The notes: a model not told the origin generated them from the sequence alone. Counted from the stretch's first letter, positions 21,225 to 33,089 are shown. The stretch: DNA of 64,000 nucleotides from Agrypnia vestita (GCA_016648135.1 JADDOH010023091.1:248001-312000); one strand, 5' to 3'. A program made the numbers and translations.

Positions 21225-21965
21225 TGTCACGAGTCGTGGCTGCGGGAGACAAATGAAAACACTGGAAATTAAGTAACGATTCATTGATTAGTAATTAATT
21301 ATTTTAATAAATTAACAAGTCACTAAATTCGAATTAAATTTATCACTAGTCTTGAAATCACACTATTTGGCAATTTATCACTCAACTATGAACTCATAAT
21401 ATTCGCTGGGTAACACTTTATTTATTGCTAGAATATTCCATTTATTTCTCGCACATATAAATCGCACATATTTTTAATTTATTTTTATTTTTATTTAAAT
21501 TTATTACATATTTTACAATTAACAAAGATCCTGCTAACTAAGAGTTAGTTATCAGCAGGTTTCTTCTAGTACTAATAAATATACCTTACCATTTAATAAC
21601 GGTGCTGGCTTACATAAGAATTTATAAAATTATATAAAAATAGTTAGCATGCAGACAGTTAGTTCACACATATTGTTCATAATAAACTCCCTGCATGCCA
21701 CTTTTACCTTTGCAAAACCTTTGGTATTTTCTCTTGTAATATTCTGTCTCCATAATAATTGTTGCATCTCGGTACAATATATTTTTCAAGTGACATTTGT
21801 CTCGTATTGTACGTATTCTTTAAAGTGTTTTATGGTCATAATTTATTTCGCCGCTTATGATTTTGCTTAATTTCTGTCGCTTCGATTATTTCATGACTGG
21901 CCACTCCGGCCGTTATCCCGCGGCTGATATCGTACTGATAGAAATGTTAAAACAAACAGACCAAA
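21225..21965 (-). mobile_element. LTR (family A) split by a nested insertion
   Basis: The minus-strand LTR end lies at 21225 (TGTCACGAGTCGTGGCTGCG on the plus strand). ACACTGGAAATTAAG, CGCTGGGTAACA and GCTAGAATATTCCATTTATT follow, in the same order as in the copy at 26455-26990. The colinear match stops near 21480 and resumes near 21860 (CTGTCGCTTC...TTTCA(T/C)GACTGG), so about 370 bp is inserted. The insert starts with an AT-rich tail and an inverted CCTGCTAACTAAG...CAGCAGG stem and looks like a LINE 3' end in minus orientation. Confidence 0.6.
21482..21850 (-). mobile_element. Insertion nested in the family A LTR
   Basis: Defined by comparing the split LTR with its unsplit relative at 26455-26990. 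On the minus strand the insert ends in an (ATAAAA)-rich tail, as LINEs do. The frame at 21649-21870 on the plus strand is not recognised. Borders are accurate to perhaps 20 bases. Confidence 0.45.
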
Positions 21966-23625
21966 CTGCGCAGCCGTGCGTTCTGCTTTAAAAAGATAAA
22001 TTAATGAAAGTTCGACAAATGTCTAGTCGTTATGAAACTTCTACCATCTTCTTATCTCGCTGCAAAGGTGCAAACTGCTGTAAAATCGTTGATTAGGCGT
22101 AATTTCTTTACAATATAATTAAAATCTTTCGAGTGCTATATTTATAATTTCATCAATGTAATGAACGAATGTTAATTTTTCAGCAAAAAGAACACCCAAA
22201 TTTCTACCGTAATGAATGAGAAATTGAGAATATTTTTAAAAATATTCATAACTTCCGGCATGGAGTACGCTCAAGAATTACCTTGCCCGCGTTGTAGCTT
22301 TTTGCTGTAGATGGCCGATTTAGATGTTCTAAAGATTTGTCTTAACGTCAAGCAGTGACAAAACGTTGCCATTCTTGCAAAGGACGATTCACGGACCAAC
22401 ACTTTGCCTTGGTTTATTGTCTGGCAAAACCAATAAAGACGTTTCCCAGATTTTAGTTTTTTTCACAATGGAACGTCAAGCCCCTGCCAGGTAAGCACCC
22501 ACTTCGGTAAAGGTAGGTTCCTACAGCCTGACCATAGTTTAAAAGTTTTTATTTGAAATTTACTGCGATTTTTAAAGTCGATATAACTAACCCCTTTTAT
22601 GGCATTGTGATGCACGTTTTACAAAACTTATAATGTAAATAAGATAATGAAAATGCTTCGTCAAAATCTACAAAAATTGTAAGGGGAATATTGTTGTTTG
22701 TTTTATTTATGAAGATAATTCATTTATTTATTAACAAGCTTTTTAACATCATTTTATTCCTGAAAATCTTCAATAATTCAATCAAAAGCAATGTGATCAA
22801 TAAGCAATCATATAAGACAGCTTAGATTCCATTGCAACACGTTTTTGTGGCTATTATATTTCAAATACCTTCTGTATATATGATTTGATTTTTTTTTCTA
22901 TGTGATGTGAACTAGTAATTCAATGCAATTTATAAGTATTACACACTTATCACTTATTATGATCAAATTTTGAAAACAGTACAGGTAGTTGCTGTAGAAC
23001 AGACTAGTCTAGTTAAGCAACTACCTTTACTTTCCTCAATGTAATAAATAATTTAAAATAAATAAATAAAAATATTTCTTTTTAAATCATGTCAATACGA
23101 TTCTTTTAGTAGTATATTTTAGAATCACGAAATATTCGCAACACATATTCAACGTTTATTTATATCACTAAATAAAATTGATTTATTTATTTAAATTATT
23201 TTATTTAAATTCTTTGTGTAAACCAGATACCGGAAGATCTTAGAAGCTTCAAGAAACGACAATCATAAAACGAAAATCAAATTTAAATTTATTTTACTAT
23301 CAACCATAACATGAATTAGTTTTATAACATATTTATTTATAAATAAGAATTATAGTTTCAATCTTTATGTGTTGAAAAAAGTAATAGAGGTCCTGCTTAG
23401 TTTAAGGATAAAGCATTCTTAATTTACTCTCGCTATTTCTACAGTGCACCACAATACTATATTTTTGAAACAGCAACACATCAAGAAACACCCAGGCCTA
23501 AATCACAAAAAATTGTCGTAATCTCACACACAATCGAACACAAAAATCTCAGCATGATAGGCATGAGGGCCGCTTATATATTTAGCCATGTTAAATAATA
23601 ATATGATGACATGCCGATTATAAAA
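21966..23625. other. Unassigned DNA
   Basis: Mostly AT-rich. At 22461-22500 an ATG in good context (CACAATGG) opens a 23-base frame ending exactly at a CAG-GTAAGC donor consensus; this is noted as a weak first-exon candidate. Nothing else was recognised. Confidence 0.35.
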
Positions 23626-23629
23626 TACG

Positions 23630-23955
23630 CTGTAGGGACGTGGGCTGATACTGTCCGTACCAAAGGACCACTCAGAATATCTGAAATGAAAGTGCTGAGA
23701 TACATTATTGGAAAAACTCTATGTGATCGTGTTCGAAATGCAAAATAGAGGACAAAGTACGATGGAGTAGATCCAGAAAGAGATTCTGGAGAGATCACGT
23801 AGCCAGAATAGACAGTGATGGCTGCATACAGCAGCGAATGAAATCTCCTCTGGACGACATCCACCGAGAAGACCACTGAAAAGATGGAGGGATAGCTAGG
23901 AGGCGTAATTTTCTGTATCACTAAAAGAAAAAGAAGTAGAATAAAAAAATTCAAA
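23630..23955 (+). mobile_element. RTE-like LINE C-terminal fragment
   Basis: On the plus strand the decayed frames read 'TKGPLRISEMKVLRYIIGKT' then 'DRVRNA', further on 'RFWRDHVARID', and after a frameshift 'GRHPPRRPLKRWRD'. This is the known order of the C-terminal domain of RTE-like LINEs ('LRTAEMKVLR.I.GKTL.DR.R...', then 'W..HI.RM', then 'GRR...GRPRKRW'). Several stops and frameshifts make it a pseudogene. The 133-codon frame on the opposite strand (23574-23975) is a shadow. Confidence 0.65.
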
Positions 23956-24760
23956 CGTGGCCAAACCAAAATCATTGGTGATTTATTACAAATGACAAAT
24001 ATAAATACTTAATCCATGATACTAATGTATCGTAAAGTACAATTATACACATAACGTAGATGCTGCATACTCCTTAGACCCCCAAGGTGGACAAATATCT
24101 ATATTCTCTAGGGGTGAAGTGAAGTAAATCAGCTCATGATCACAGGACAGTTAGGAAGTTGAGAAAAGAGGACATAGGATAGTTGAGAAAAAACGAGCTT
24201 GGGGAAGAAAAATAGACCAAATACAGGAGCTAAGGGAAAAATAGACCAAGTTTGAAAAAAAGACTGATCTCGGGAGCCAAGCGCAAAAAATAAATAATAA
24301 TTGGAGATCGGTTAAACTGAAAACAAATCAACAATCCATTAAAGATAGATTATTATTAAATTTACTTAAATACGTAAACATACGCTTTTAGAATAATGCC
24401 CATAAAACTTTTACGTTTATCTGCACACCAAATTAATAGCTGCTGAAATTATAGCTATAAATTGTGGTAACCCATCATAAACTGTCTACATCTCAATAGA
24501 AGCATAGAGATTTTGATGGATTACTAAATTTATTCTTGCGGTTGGTTTAAATCTTAAAACGGTGTAAACCTGGCTTTACATACTTTGACGCCCTTCGGTG
24601 TGGAGTTTACTCCTGCGTATTTGTAAAAACTATTACCTACTTACAGAAACAGACTGACCATCTTGAATAAAGGACTCTCAAACAGTTTTTACGTAAAGAT
24701 TTTAATTAAGCAAAAATAATTTATTGGTGTGGCATTAATAATAACACTAAAAAATAATAA
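23956..24760. other. Unassigned DNA, purine-rich in part
   Basis: 24140-24310 is purine-rich and could be a badly decayed LINE C-terminus, but no motif is firm. No other feature is seen. Confidence 0.35.
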
Positions 24761-24761
24761 A

Positions 24762-24990
24762 AAATGAGTTTATTCCATCGTAACCAGATTGAGCGTGCAA
24801 GACCTGGTATACCATATAAATATACATATTCTAATTTTACCATTACATACAATAAAATACATGTGAAATAGAATTTACAGTACATAGAAGATAATTAAAG
24901 TTTTATTTTTAAATACATATAAATATGATTTTAAAGCCCTAAAATATCAATAATATTAATTTTGTGGTCTGATTGTCTATCCTCGTAATT
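24762..24990 (-). mobile_element. LINE 3' UTR, truncated copy
   Basis: The minus-strand sequence ACCAGGTCTTGCAC...GGTTACGATGGAATAAAC matches the plus-strand 3' end at 48420-48470 (CCAGGTCTTGCAC...GATTACGCTGGAATAAAC), including the AATAAA signal. Upstream is a T-rich UTR in both. The copy carries no coding part, so it is 5'-truncated. Confidence 0.65.
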
Positions 24991-25103
24991 TTCTGTAAGG
25001 TCCGCAACTTATTTTATAAAATCTTTTTTTTTTCTTTTTCGTTTTTTTTTCTTCTTTTTTTATAAATAAATTTTTAATAACACATTTAAACCAGCCATGG
25101 TAC

Positions 25104-25132
25104 CAGACTATGTACTATTGGTACATAGTCTG
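25104..25132. repeat. 12-bp perfect hairpin
   Basis: CAGACTATGTAC (25104-25115), loop TATTG, then the exact complement (25121-25132). The pairing extends outward with TACC/GGTA and one bulged base. Confidence 0.8.
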
Positions 25133-25329
25133 TGGTACGTAAATTGTACGTGAGTGTATGTCTATTTTGGTGGTCTGGTGTTTACGTACAGAAACATTAA
25201 TAACAAACAACTTAAGTATATTGAAAAATAAGTTTAAACAATCTACTGAATTAATAAGTAGATTCTTGGTTACACAGGTAATGCAATTTAATAAAATATT
25301 TATTTATTTATATGTTATATGATATTAAA

Positions 25330-26295
25330 ATTACAAATGTAGAAACCAAGTAAATGCATATCAGGAACATCACGAAAATTTCCAATTAAAGTAGGGGTAC
25401 AGCAAGGATCTGTCCTCAGCTCACTGCTATTCATAATGGTCAGGAATTACCTAAAAATTCAAGAAATGAACAGTATTCTCAAGATTAGGCTTTTTGCAGA
25501 TGATGTATTACTGATATAAGATAACCATTCTGACTTGCAGAACAGCCTGGAATGCTGGAGAAAGATACTGGAGGATAATGGCTTAAAAATTAGTAGAATA
25601 AAGACAGAATATCTGTACCTATCATTTGAAAACTCAAATGCTATAACTCCTTCAATGCAACTGGATGGAGAAATATTAGCCAACTGTGATGCATTTAAGT
25701 ATTACAGCTCACTCATTCACAGAAACGGAGTATTTGCAGCGGATATAGAATATTGAATAGTTGTGGGATGGATAAAATTTAGACCCGTAACTGAAATCTT
25801 GTGTGACCTGAAAGTAAAACTTAAATTAAAGATATAGATACCAGACTACTGTTAGGCCAACGGTAATGTATGGCTCCGAATGTTGAAACATGTACAACGC
25901 CTACTCTAGGTAACTTGAAACAGCATAAATGCGAATGGTTAGATGTTCGGTAGGAGCAACACTAAAAGATACAGTTAAAAGTTCACGCATTCATGGTAGC
26001 ATAGATGTCATGGAAATAAACAGTAAGCTGGAGAAGCGACAGCTTAGATAGTAGGTATGAGCACATAAGATGAAAACCACCAGACCACACGGTAAAGCAG
26101 ACAATGTCTATGGATTTTCATTGACAGTCATCCCGAGGATCAAAGAACTCCTGAATGACTCAATGCTCCAAAATCCTACAGAGAAATGGCCTGGATGAAA
26201 GCGATACCCAGAACCGAAGAAGATACAGTCTGAGAACGAGAAGAGCCGACCCCAGCAGCCTAGTGGGATAGTGCAAGGAAGAAGAAGAAGATATT
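25330..26295 (+). mobile_element. RTE-clade LINE relic: partial RT to 3' end
   Basis: The plus-strand frame gives 'KVGVQQGSVLSSLLFIM' (RT motif 4 region), then 'LRLFADDVLLI'-like 'KIRLFADDVLLI' (catalytic YXDD-type box, here FADD) near 25487-25520. The frame continues after a stop with 'WRKILEDNGLKIS..KTEYL' (25535-25756). Further on, frames with stops encode 'GATLKDTVKSSRIHGS' (near 25970), the family's 'G..LKD..RN..IRGS' block. It ends in 'PSSLVG'-type sequence and a GAAGAAGAAG tail at 26278-26290. That order and tail identify an RTE-type LINE. The endonuclease and RT fingers are missing and several stops interrupt it, so it is dead. Confidence 0.8.
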
Positions 26296-26454
26296 ATATT
26301 AAAATCATTTAGATTAGATTAATATTATTCCCTCTAATATTTCGCTAAATTACTATAGCTATTTGATAAGAAGTGTGAAGTTAATTCAGTAAAAAAAATC
26401 GTTTATTTTATCGGTTTTCAGTGATTTGCTCTACCTGATGTTTTCTAAGATATT

Positions 26455-26990
26455 TTCTATAGAGAGATGAATAAAAACACTGGAAATTAATTAACGATTT
26501 ATTAATTACACAATGTACGAAGTCACTTAATACTATTAGACTTAACGCTATTCTTTAAATTATACTTTTTCGCAATTTATCACCCGTTTACGAACACTTT
26601 GTTATCGCTGGGTAACATATAATTAACATTTACTAGAATATTCCATCCATTTTCGCACGTATTAATTATCGCTTATTTATTTCACCATTTAGGTAAGTAC
26701 TTCGCTCGATTATTCGCTTAGTATCTGTCGCTTCACAATTTCACGACTGGGCACGCCTGGTCGTCGTCTACAACGCACGGTAACGAACTGTAAACGCGGC
26801 AACTCTGAACCCGCGTCGTGGCCGGCGCCGTATTTATATCAGAAAATATTGGTATGGAACCTCCAAGATTTTTCTAGTGTTTAGAAGAACGTTCTTGTCG
26901 CTTTTAAACTTTTCCAGATGTTTCTAGACGTTTCCCGTGAACATTCCCAGTGAAATATTACCAGGGGTTCGGACAGTGCGTAAATTCTTT
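26455..26990 (-). mobile_element. LTR (family A), isolated, unsplit
   Basis: On the minus strand it carries the same blocks as the copies at 17948-18329, 21225-21965 and 52849-53311: a TATAAATACGGCGCC promoter-like box (near 26826-26840), GGATGGAATATTCTAGT, GATAAATTGCG and AAGTGACTTCGTACATTGTG. Its outer end near 26455 is cut off just before the expected CAGCCACG...TGACA. No internal gag-pol is found next to it. Confidence 0.6.
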
Positions 26991-28165
26991 TTAGCATCTT
27001 GTTCGAATATTTATACAATTTTGGAATGTTGTGTTTATTTGTTGATGTTCATGTGGTATTATACAGTTTGTTGTTTAGCTATAAATCGAAGATTGACTTA
27101 ATTAGACAACTATCTATTTCTTATTATTATTAAATTAAAATTAATATACATTTGAATTTTCTATTTATTTGTTTAATGTTTACGTTATTTATAACATGAA
27201 GAACTATATTGTGGAAGCGTTGTTTCATCGCATATTTCAAGCAGTGAATTATTGCAACCTGTTGTCCAAGTCGATTGGGCAATCGCAGGCTTCCAGGTAA
27301 GTCGACCATTGTTCCGCCGCCGATTTCACGGTTGGTGGTACACCGAGTCTCGTCCCGAAGTGCGTCCAGCCAGGGAAGATCTCAATCAAAGTCTTGCCTA
27401 AGTTCTAAAGCAAACAGTTCTACATTTCTTGTTGCTTGGAGGATTTGTAACATGAAATGTCCAAAAGAAGGAAAATAAATTTAGAGAAAGAGTTCGATGA
27501 AGCAATGAATTTTGATCATAAATTCGTATTACAAATTCATCTTACTTTGACAAAATTCGTATTATGATTTTCTAAAGAATGATTAATTTCTTTATGAAAT
27601 ACACCTTCAAATCTTCAATTTATGCAAGTATCAGAATATATGCGGTGTTTGTTTCGTGGAATTTTCGACTAATTATATATTAATTTGAACTTAATATGAA
27701 TTAAGTACCTACATTAATATGAATTAAGTACAAAACGTTATAATAGAGATAAAAAAACGCGGAATAATAAATCGAGAAATATACATTTTTGAATATATTA
27801 TTTACAACAGAGCAAATTTAAGCTGTATTGAAAATATAATTGTTCAAGTGAGATAGTAAAATTAATAAGATACGTAAAAAAAATTTAATGATAGGAATAC
27901 AAAAATTGATTATATTTGAGATCATCTTGGGATCTTGACGATAACAGATACACGTGCCATTTGGCTACGCTGTCATAGTCAATTTCCTTTAATTTAGTGG
28001 AAATTATCCTTTACGATGAATTTAAGTAAATAATATTATTTAGATACCTACGCACAATTATAAATATTTTTTATTTATTTATTTTTATATTTGTTTATTT
28101 ATTTTTTAAGGAATCTGAAAAGTCAGGAGTTACATAAAGCTGTACTTCCGTCTCTATCAAACATA
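26991..28165. other. Unassigned DNA with one strong donor-like site
   Basis: 27241-27480 is more GC-rich and contains CAG-GTAAGT (boundary 27296/27297), a full match to the splice donor consensus, after a short open stretch. No product is recognised. At 28060-28115 an inverted AATA-type tail suggests another tiny LINE 3' end on the minus strand. Confidence 0.35.
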
Positions 28166-28167
28166 AT

Positions 28168-28313
28168 AATTTCGTTGTCTGTCCCCATAACTTCGTGTAA
28201 TGTCCGTAATTTCGTTTGAATCGATTAACGTGTGTGATTACGGCCGCATCTCCGTAGACCGCCAAAAAGATGCTATAAATATATACAAGGGTTTAGCAAA
28301 GACATGAAATCGT
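28168..28313 (-). mobile_element. SINE-like repeat (GACAGACA family)
   Basis: On the minus strand: GTCTTTGCTAAACCC, TATAGCATCTTTTTGGCGG, GGAGATGCGGCCGTA, then AAATTACGGAC, ACACGAAGTTATGG and GACAGACAACGAAATTATTA. The same series occurs at 56985-57262, so this copy lacks only the 5' end and the middle. Confidence 0.7.
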
Positions 28314-29056
28314 AAATTAATGTGTACCTATTAAGAGTTTAGAAGTCGAAATTTTATCATATTTGGGATCATCATGAGAACTCCACAACTGCAGAAAAAT
28401 CCCCTAAATAAAGTTTATTTCTTTTACGATATAATAATATGAATAAATTATTGTAGGTATATAAATTAAATACGCTAAATCCATGCCGGAAACATTTCGG
28501 GCAATTTTTAACAAAAGTTTCAACATGAAAAAAAAAAGTTTTTTATTTATTTATTTATTTACTATTTCATTAAAATTATTTTTATCGAGATTTTTGAAAT
28601 GACTATTATTTTTCATGATTAATAATTAATTAACCGTAAGTTATTATATAAAAATTAAGTGTATTAATATTATTATATAATTAAGTGTATTATATATTAA
28701 TTATATCATATTCAAATGTTCACAAAATACTCATACTTGTACTTTGACCATCTCTTTGGGTCTTTAATGACCTGTTGACGATCTGTATGTTAAAAAATAA
28801 AAAAGAATAAAAAAGCAATACCTTTCTTTTTTATTATTGAAATCAGTTAATTTATGATTTCGTGCTCAAATAATTAATTAGTATTAAATAGGTACTCAAA
28901 TTGTATTATCTTCATGTCAAATAGCTAGTCAGTGTTTTATTTTTACCGTTAACAATAAAAAAAATGTGCATCCAACTCAATGCGTAATGCTATCAGATAC
29001 CTTTCCTTGAAAAATGAATAACGCAATGCTATGAAGATGATTTTGTAATTTAGGTG
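28314..29056. other. AT-rich DNA, nothing recognised
   Basis: Contains TTTA microsatellite-like tracts (28540-28565) and several short AT inverted repeats. Confidence 0.45.
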
Positions 29057-29262
29057 GTTTATCAATTGGGCATTAAATCGGTGATATACTCATAGTTTAT
29101 CAATTGGGCATTAAATCGGTGATATACTCATAGTTTATCAATTGGGCATTAAATCGGTGATATACTCATAGTTTATCAATTGGGCATTAAATCGGTGATA
29201 TACTCATAGTTTATCAATTGGGCATTAAATCGGTGATATACTCATAGTTTATCAATTGGGCA
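29057..29262. repeat. 38-bp satellite, five identical copies plus a partial
   Basis: The unit starts GTTTATCAATTGGGCATTAA and ends GGTGATATACTCATA, and begins at 29057, 29095, 29133, 29171 and 29209. A 16-base partial copy starts at 29247. All five full units are base-for-base identical, which means very recent expansion or active homogenisation. The array has no ORF. Confidence 0.97.
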
Positions 29263-29769
29263 GAGTAGGTATGGAATTTGGTATTAACGATGACTCACGT
29301 CATAGTATTGTCCTACATACTATTAGTATTAATCATTGAAATATTAGGAAACTACGTATTTCAAATTGTTACAACAAATTTATCAAATGAGTCTGATGTT
29401 CAGGACATTAAATTGGGAAGTTCTTGAGTACACCCTTGCCTCGGGTCAAGGTTATTCAAACTAGACACTGAGGCCTACTTTGAAATTGGTTAAAAATATT
29501 ATTAAATCGAAAAAATTTCACAGCCAAATACATGTTTTAAAAATCGATGGGTGTGAGATACGTGGAGTGAATTTTAAATCTATGTGTAAATATTTTCTTT
29601 CTTATTTACATAGTATTGAATATTCATTCAATTCTATGTAAAGAATAAAAGACGAACCTCAAATTTTTCATAAAAAAATCGCAAAACCAAAAAAGATGTC
29701 CTTGATTATAATGAATTAATAATAAAAAACTAATTAAGTAAAAATAGCACTGTTTTAGAGAGGATATTT
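29263..29769. other. Unassigned AT-rich DNA
   Basis: No recognisable feature between the satellite and the T-rich UTR-like region. Confidence 0.45.
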
Positions 29770-30130
29770 CAATCTCTAATACTCTTTTTTGGTTCTTTAT
29801 GTATAGTTAACTTATCTTCTTGTTTAATTTACTCTTCGTTTTCACTTTCGTTAATTTTATTTTATTGCGCTTTATGTATTGTAAAATAATTTTTAAATTT
29901 TATTTTATTTCCTTTCATCTTGCTACTTTCTTCACTATTGTCATTTTTAATTATGTTTAATTTTATTTAATTTTACATTTTATTCCATTATTTGTTAATC
30001 TAAGAAAATTTCCTTGGTCGCAGTAAGAAAATCTGTTTAGACACATTTTAATGAACTGTACTGTACATTGTATTGAACTGTACTGTTTGTTTATTTATAT
30101 AAATAAAAAAAGTAAAATAAAAAATAATTC
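29770..30130 (+). mobile_element. T-rich LINE-type 3' UTR and tail
   Basis: Strongly T-rich sequence followed by a repeated GAACTGTACTGT motif (30053 and 30075) and an A-rich AATAAAAAAAG tail. It resembles the 3' UTRs at 38280-38612 and 48190-48484. No coding part was recognised, so this is a tentative 5'-truncated LINE end. Confidence 0.35.
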
Positions 30131-30254
30131 CACAGAACTGTTATCTCCTTTTACTTATTCATCCATCTTCTCACGCATATCGTTCAGTTTTGTTTTTACT
30201 TTTTATACGGCCAATATAAGGTAAATCTCACAATGCCAGATTTTTCGCGGATGC

Positions 30255-32320
30255 CATCTGTTTCTGTTGCCTTTAACACTCTTTTTCTTCTTGTTCTTCT
30301 TCCTTAGCCTTTTTCCCTCCACTGCTGGATGTGGGCCTCTTCCATTTTCTTCCACTCATCTCTGTTTCTCCCCCTTTGCACCCAGGTTCTTCCTGCTTGC
30401 TGGACTATGTCATTTGGGAGGTCTTCCGACACTTGTATTTTTCGTCCAGGGCCTCCACGTAGGATTCTGGGTGCCCATCTAGTATCCTCCTGTTGAGCCA
30501 TATGTCCAGCCCACTGCCATTTTAGTTTCGCAATACGGTCCATAATATCGGCAACTTTTGTTCGGCGTCTTATTTCTTCATTTATGATTTTATCTCAAAA
30601 GCTTACGCCGAGCATCTGCCTTTCCATGGCCCGCTGGGAACATTTTAATTTGTGTATGCTTTTTTCTGTTAGTGTTGCTGTTTCTAGGCCATATGTCAAC
30701 ATCGGTAAGGTAAATGTATCGAACATTTTTCTTTTCAGGCATGGTGGGATTTCTTTATTTTCAAACAAGTGTTTCAATTTACCAAATGCTGCCCAAACCA
30801 CACCTATTCTTCTTGGTAGTTCTGCTGTTTGGTTTTATTTTCCTAGCTTTATCTTATGACCAAGGTACACTTATTCGTGAACTGTTTCTTTTTTCCAATT
30901 GTTTATTGTGAATTTATGTTTGGATGTGGTTAAAATTTTGTTTTTTGTATGCTCATTTCCAAACCTGTTGCTTTCGATGCTTCTTGCAATTCTCTGGTCA
31001 TAAATTCCAATTCTCTTACATTATTGCTAACAATCACAACATCATCTGCAAACCTGAGATGGCTCAGGTAGGTGTCGTTTACCTTTACTCCTTTATTTTC
31101 CCAATTTACGTTTTTGAAAATGTCTTCCAAGGCAAGTATAAAGAGCTTTGGTGAGATAGTATCACCTTGTCGCACACCTTTTCCGATTTTGAAGCATTCT
31201 GTCTCCGTGTCTTCATCAAATGTCACGCTCATGATTGCATTTTCATATTTCTTATTTTATCAGTCTCGTATATCTTGAGTCGATTCGTGCATTTTCAAGC
31301 GCTTTTGTGATCGCCCACATCTCAATTGAATCGAATGCTTTTTTATAATCAATAAAGGCCATATGGAGAGTGATATTATATTCTGTTGCCTTTACAATAA
31401 GTAACCGAATTGTTTGTATGTGGTCCCTTGTCCCAAAGCCTCTTCGAAACCCAGCGTGTTCTATTGGTTAGTACTGGTCAAATTTATCAGTTAACCTATT
31501 TGTAATAATTGTTTTGTGAGTAGTTTGTAGCGGTAGTTATCTAAATTGTCACCATCTCCTTTTTTAAATAACAGTTTAACTTCCGCGTTGTGCCAAGCGT
31601 CGGGAATTTTTTCATTTTCTATGCATTTATTGTACAATAGTATTAAGGCTTCTTTAAGGTTTTCTCCACCTCACCTCAGAATATCAGATGTTACGTTGTC
31701 TTCTCCCGGAGCTTTGTTATTTTTAATTTGTTTTAATGCTTTATCTATTTCATCGGTATCTATTTCGGCGAGTTATTCTGATCCCACATTTAACACTCAA
31801 ATTTCACTGTGCTGTTCTCGTTAATGTTGGATGTGTAGAGATTCTCGTATAATGTTTTAACTGTATTAGTGATATCTTGTTTGTCTCTCACAATTTCATT
31901 ATTTTGATTTTTAATTTTTGTTGTAGCAGAATTTCCCTTTGAGTTTATTCATTCAAGAATTTTCATTTTTTATTTGTTTCTATGGTCCGTATTATTAAAT
32001 TAGTATTCAATTTTCTTATGTCTCTTCCTATATTTCTTTTTTTTTTATTCAACATTTTGTATGTCTGTGTTTCTATCTAAAGTTTTCCTTTCTTCTATCA
32101 ATTTGGTTGTTTCTTCAGATATCTTTCGCGTCTGAAGGAGATTTTTTTCAGGGTGGTGTGTATGTCTGCTACTATTTTGTTATTTAATTCGTTTATATCC
32201 ATTTGTTTAAGGACATTTTTGTCTTCAAGTTTATTCTGTAATGTGTTCTGTATAATGTTCTTGTTTTGCGATAGTGTTTCTATGTTGAGGTGATTCAACT
32301 TTTTTATCATTTTCTTCTTT
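30255..32320 (-). mobile_element. RTE-clade LINE relic with most of the RT domain
   Basis: The minus-strand frames, interrupted by stops and frameshifts, run in order. From about 32310 comes 'LNNKIVADIHTTLKKI' of the linker after the endonuclease. The RT fingers follow with 'IKNNKAPGEDNVTSDIL' (about 31690-31735), then 'FIDYKKAFDSIEMWAI' (about 31310-31365), 'VRQGDTISPKLFILALE' and the catalytic 'RFADDVVIV' (frame 30930-31232). The C-terminal part has 'LPMLTYGLETATL' (30595-30801) and 'AKLKWQWAGHMA' with 'EEAHIQQWREKG' (30304-30543). A GAAGAAG-rich tail ends it near 30260. This is the standard order of RTE-type elements, which replicate by target-primed reverse transcription. The 5' endonuclease is absent. 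The copy is inactive. Confidence 0.9.
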
Positions 32321-33085
32321 CCATTTTAGTGTTTATTTGGAATTTGGCTCTGACTAATCGAATCACTACCATTTTTAATGTTGTTTAATACTGATTGATA
32401 TATCCTTGCAATATTTTCTATCATCTGATATGATATAATCAACACTGTCTTCACATATTTTCTATAATTCTCCATTAAATTTAAAATATATTGCACAACC
32501 CAGAAATATTTATCTCCATGCCATATTGAAAACAAATTTAGTATCGAAATACAAAAAATATATAAGTATATTAGAGAACTAAAAAATTCTCACACTCTAT
32601 TGCTTCCTTTGGCAATAATTTTCCTACCTCGAAGCTTTTAGAAATTTTGTTAATAGTTCTTCAAAAGCTTTCGATACATCTTATGTATATTAGAATTCAT
32701 TGAGAATATGGTTTTACTCTTTTTCTGTTGGGTAGAAAATTGTTTTCGAAATGATAATAATTAATCCCCACGAGTATTTGTGAGTGGGTGGAAATGTAAT
32801 CCCTTCAGATCTCAATCTGTGAAATTTATTTGACCCCAGTGCATTCGGAGCTGCCGCTGCATCGTATATCATACTAATCCCGATATAAGCCCTTTGGAAC
32901 AGGAAGAGTTTAAATACTTTTATTTGGAGATTGAAAAGAATCTATTAATTTAACTGTAATATAAACGAAATATACATTAATTATAGTACTTAACATACTG
33001 TGAGACGAATTTCATTAAAATAATCAATACAACTTTGATGTTTCTGCTGCATTAACAAATAATAACTAAAAATTTCTTATATAAA
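32321..33085. other. Unassigned DNA
   Basis: AT-rich and without a recognised element. It may hold the decayed endonuclease half of the RTE copy, but no motif was found. Confidence 0.4.
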
Positions 33086-33089
33086 TCAT

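Noticed and set aside
23574..23975. 133-codon minus-strand ORF
   Set aside because: It is antisense to the RTE-like C-terminal relic on the plus strand, which has recognisable motifs.
24140..24310. Additional RTE C-terminal relic
   Set aside because: Purine-rich sequence suggests it, but no ordered motif could be read in any frame.
21225..26990. A complete LTR retrotransposon bounded by the two minus-strand family A LTRs
   Set aside because: The 4.5 kb between them holds non-LTR relics and AT-rich DNA but no gag, protease, RNase H or integrase motifs, and the outer edge of the second LTR is truncated.
29057..29262. CRISPR-like array
   Set aside because: Units are contiguous with no spacers and the DNA is eukaryotic; it is a tandem satellite.
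30267..31824. Several plus-strand ORFs over the RTE relic
   Set aside because: They are shadows of the minus-strand LINE coding sequence.
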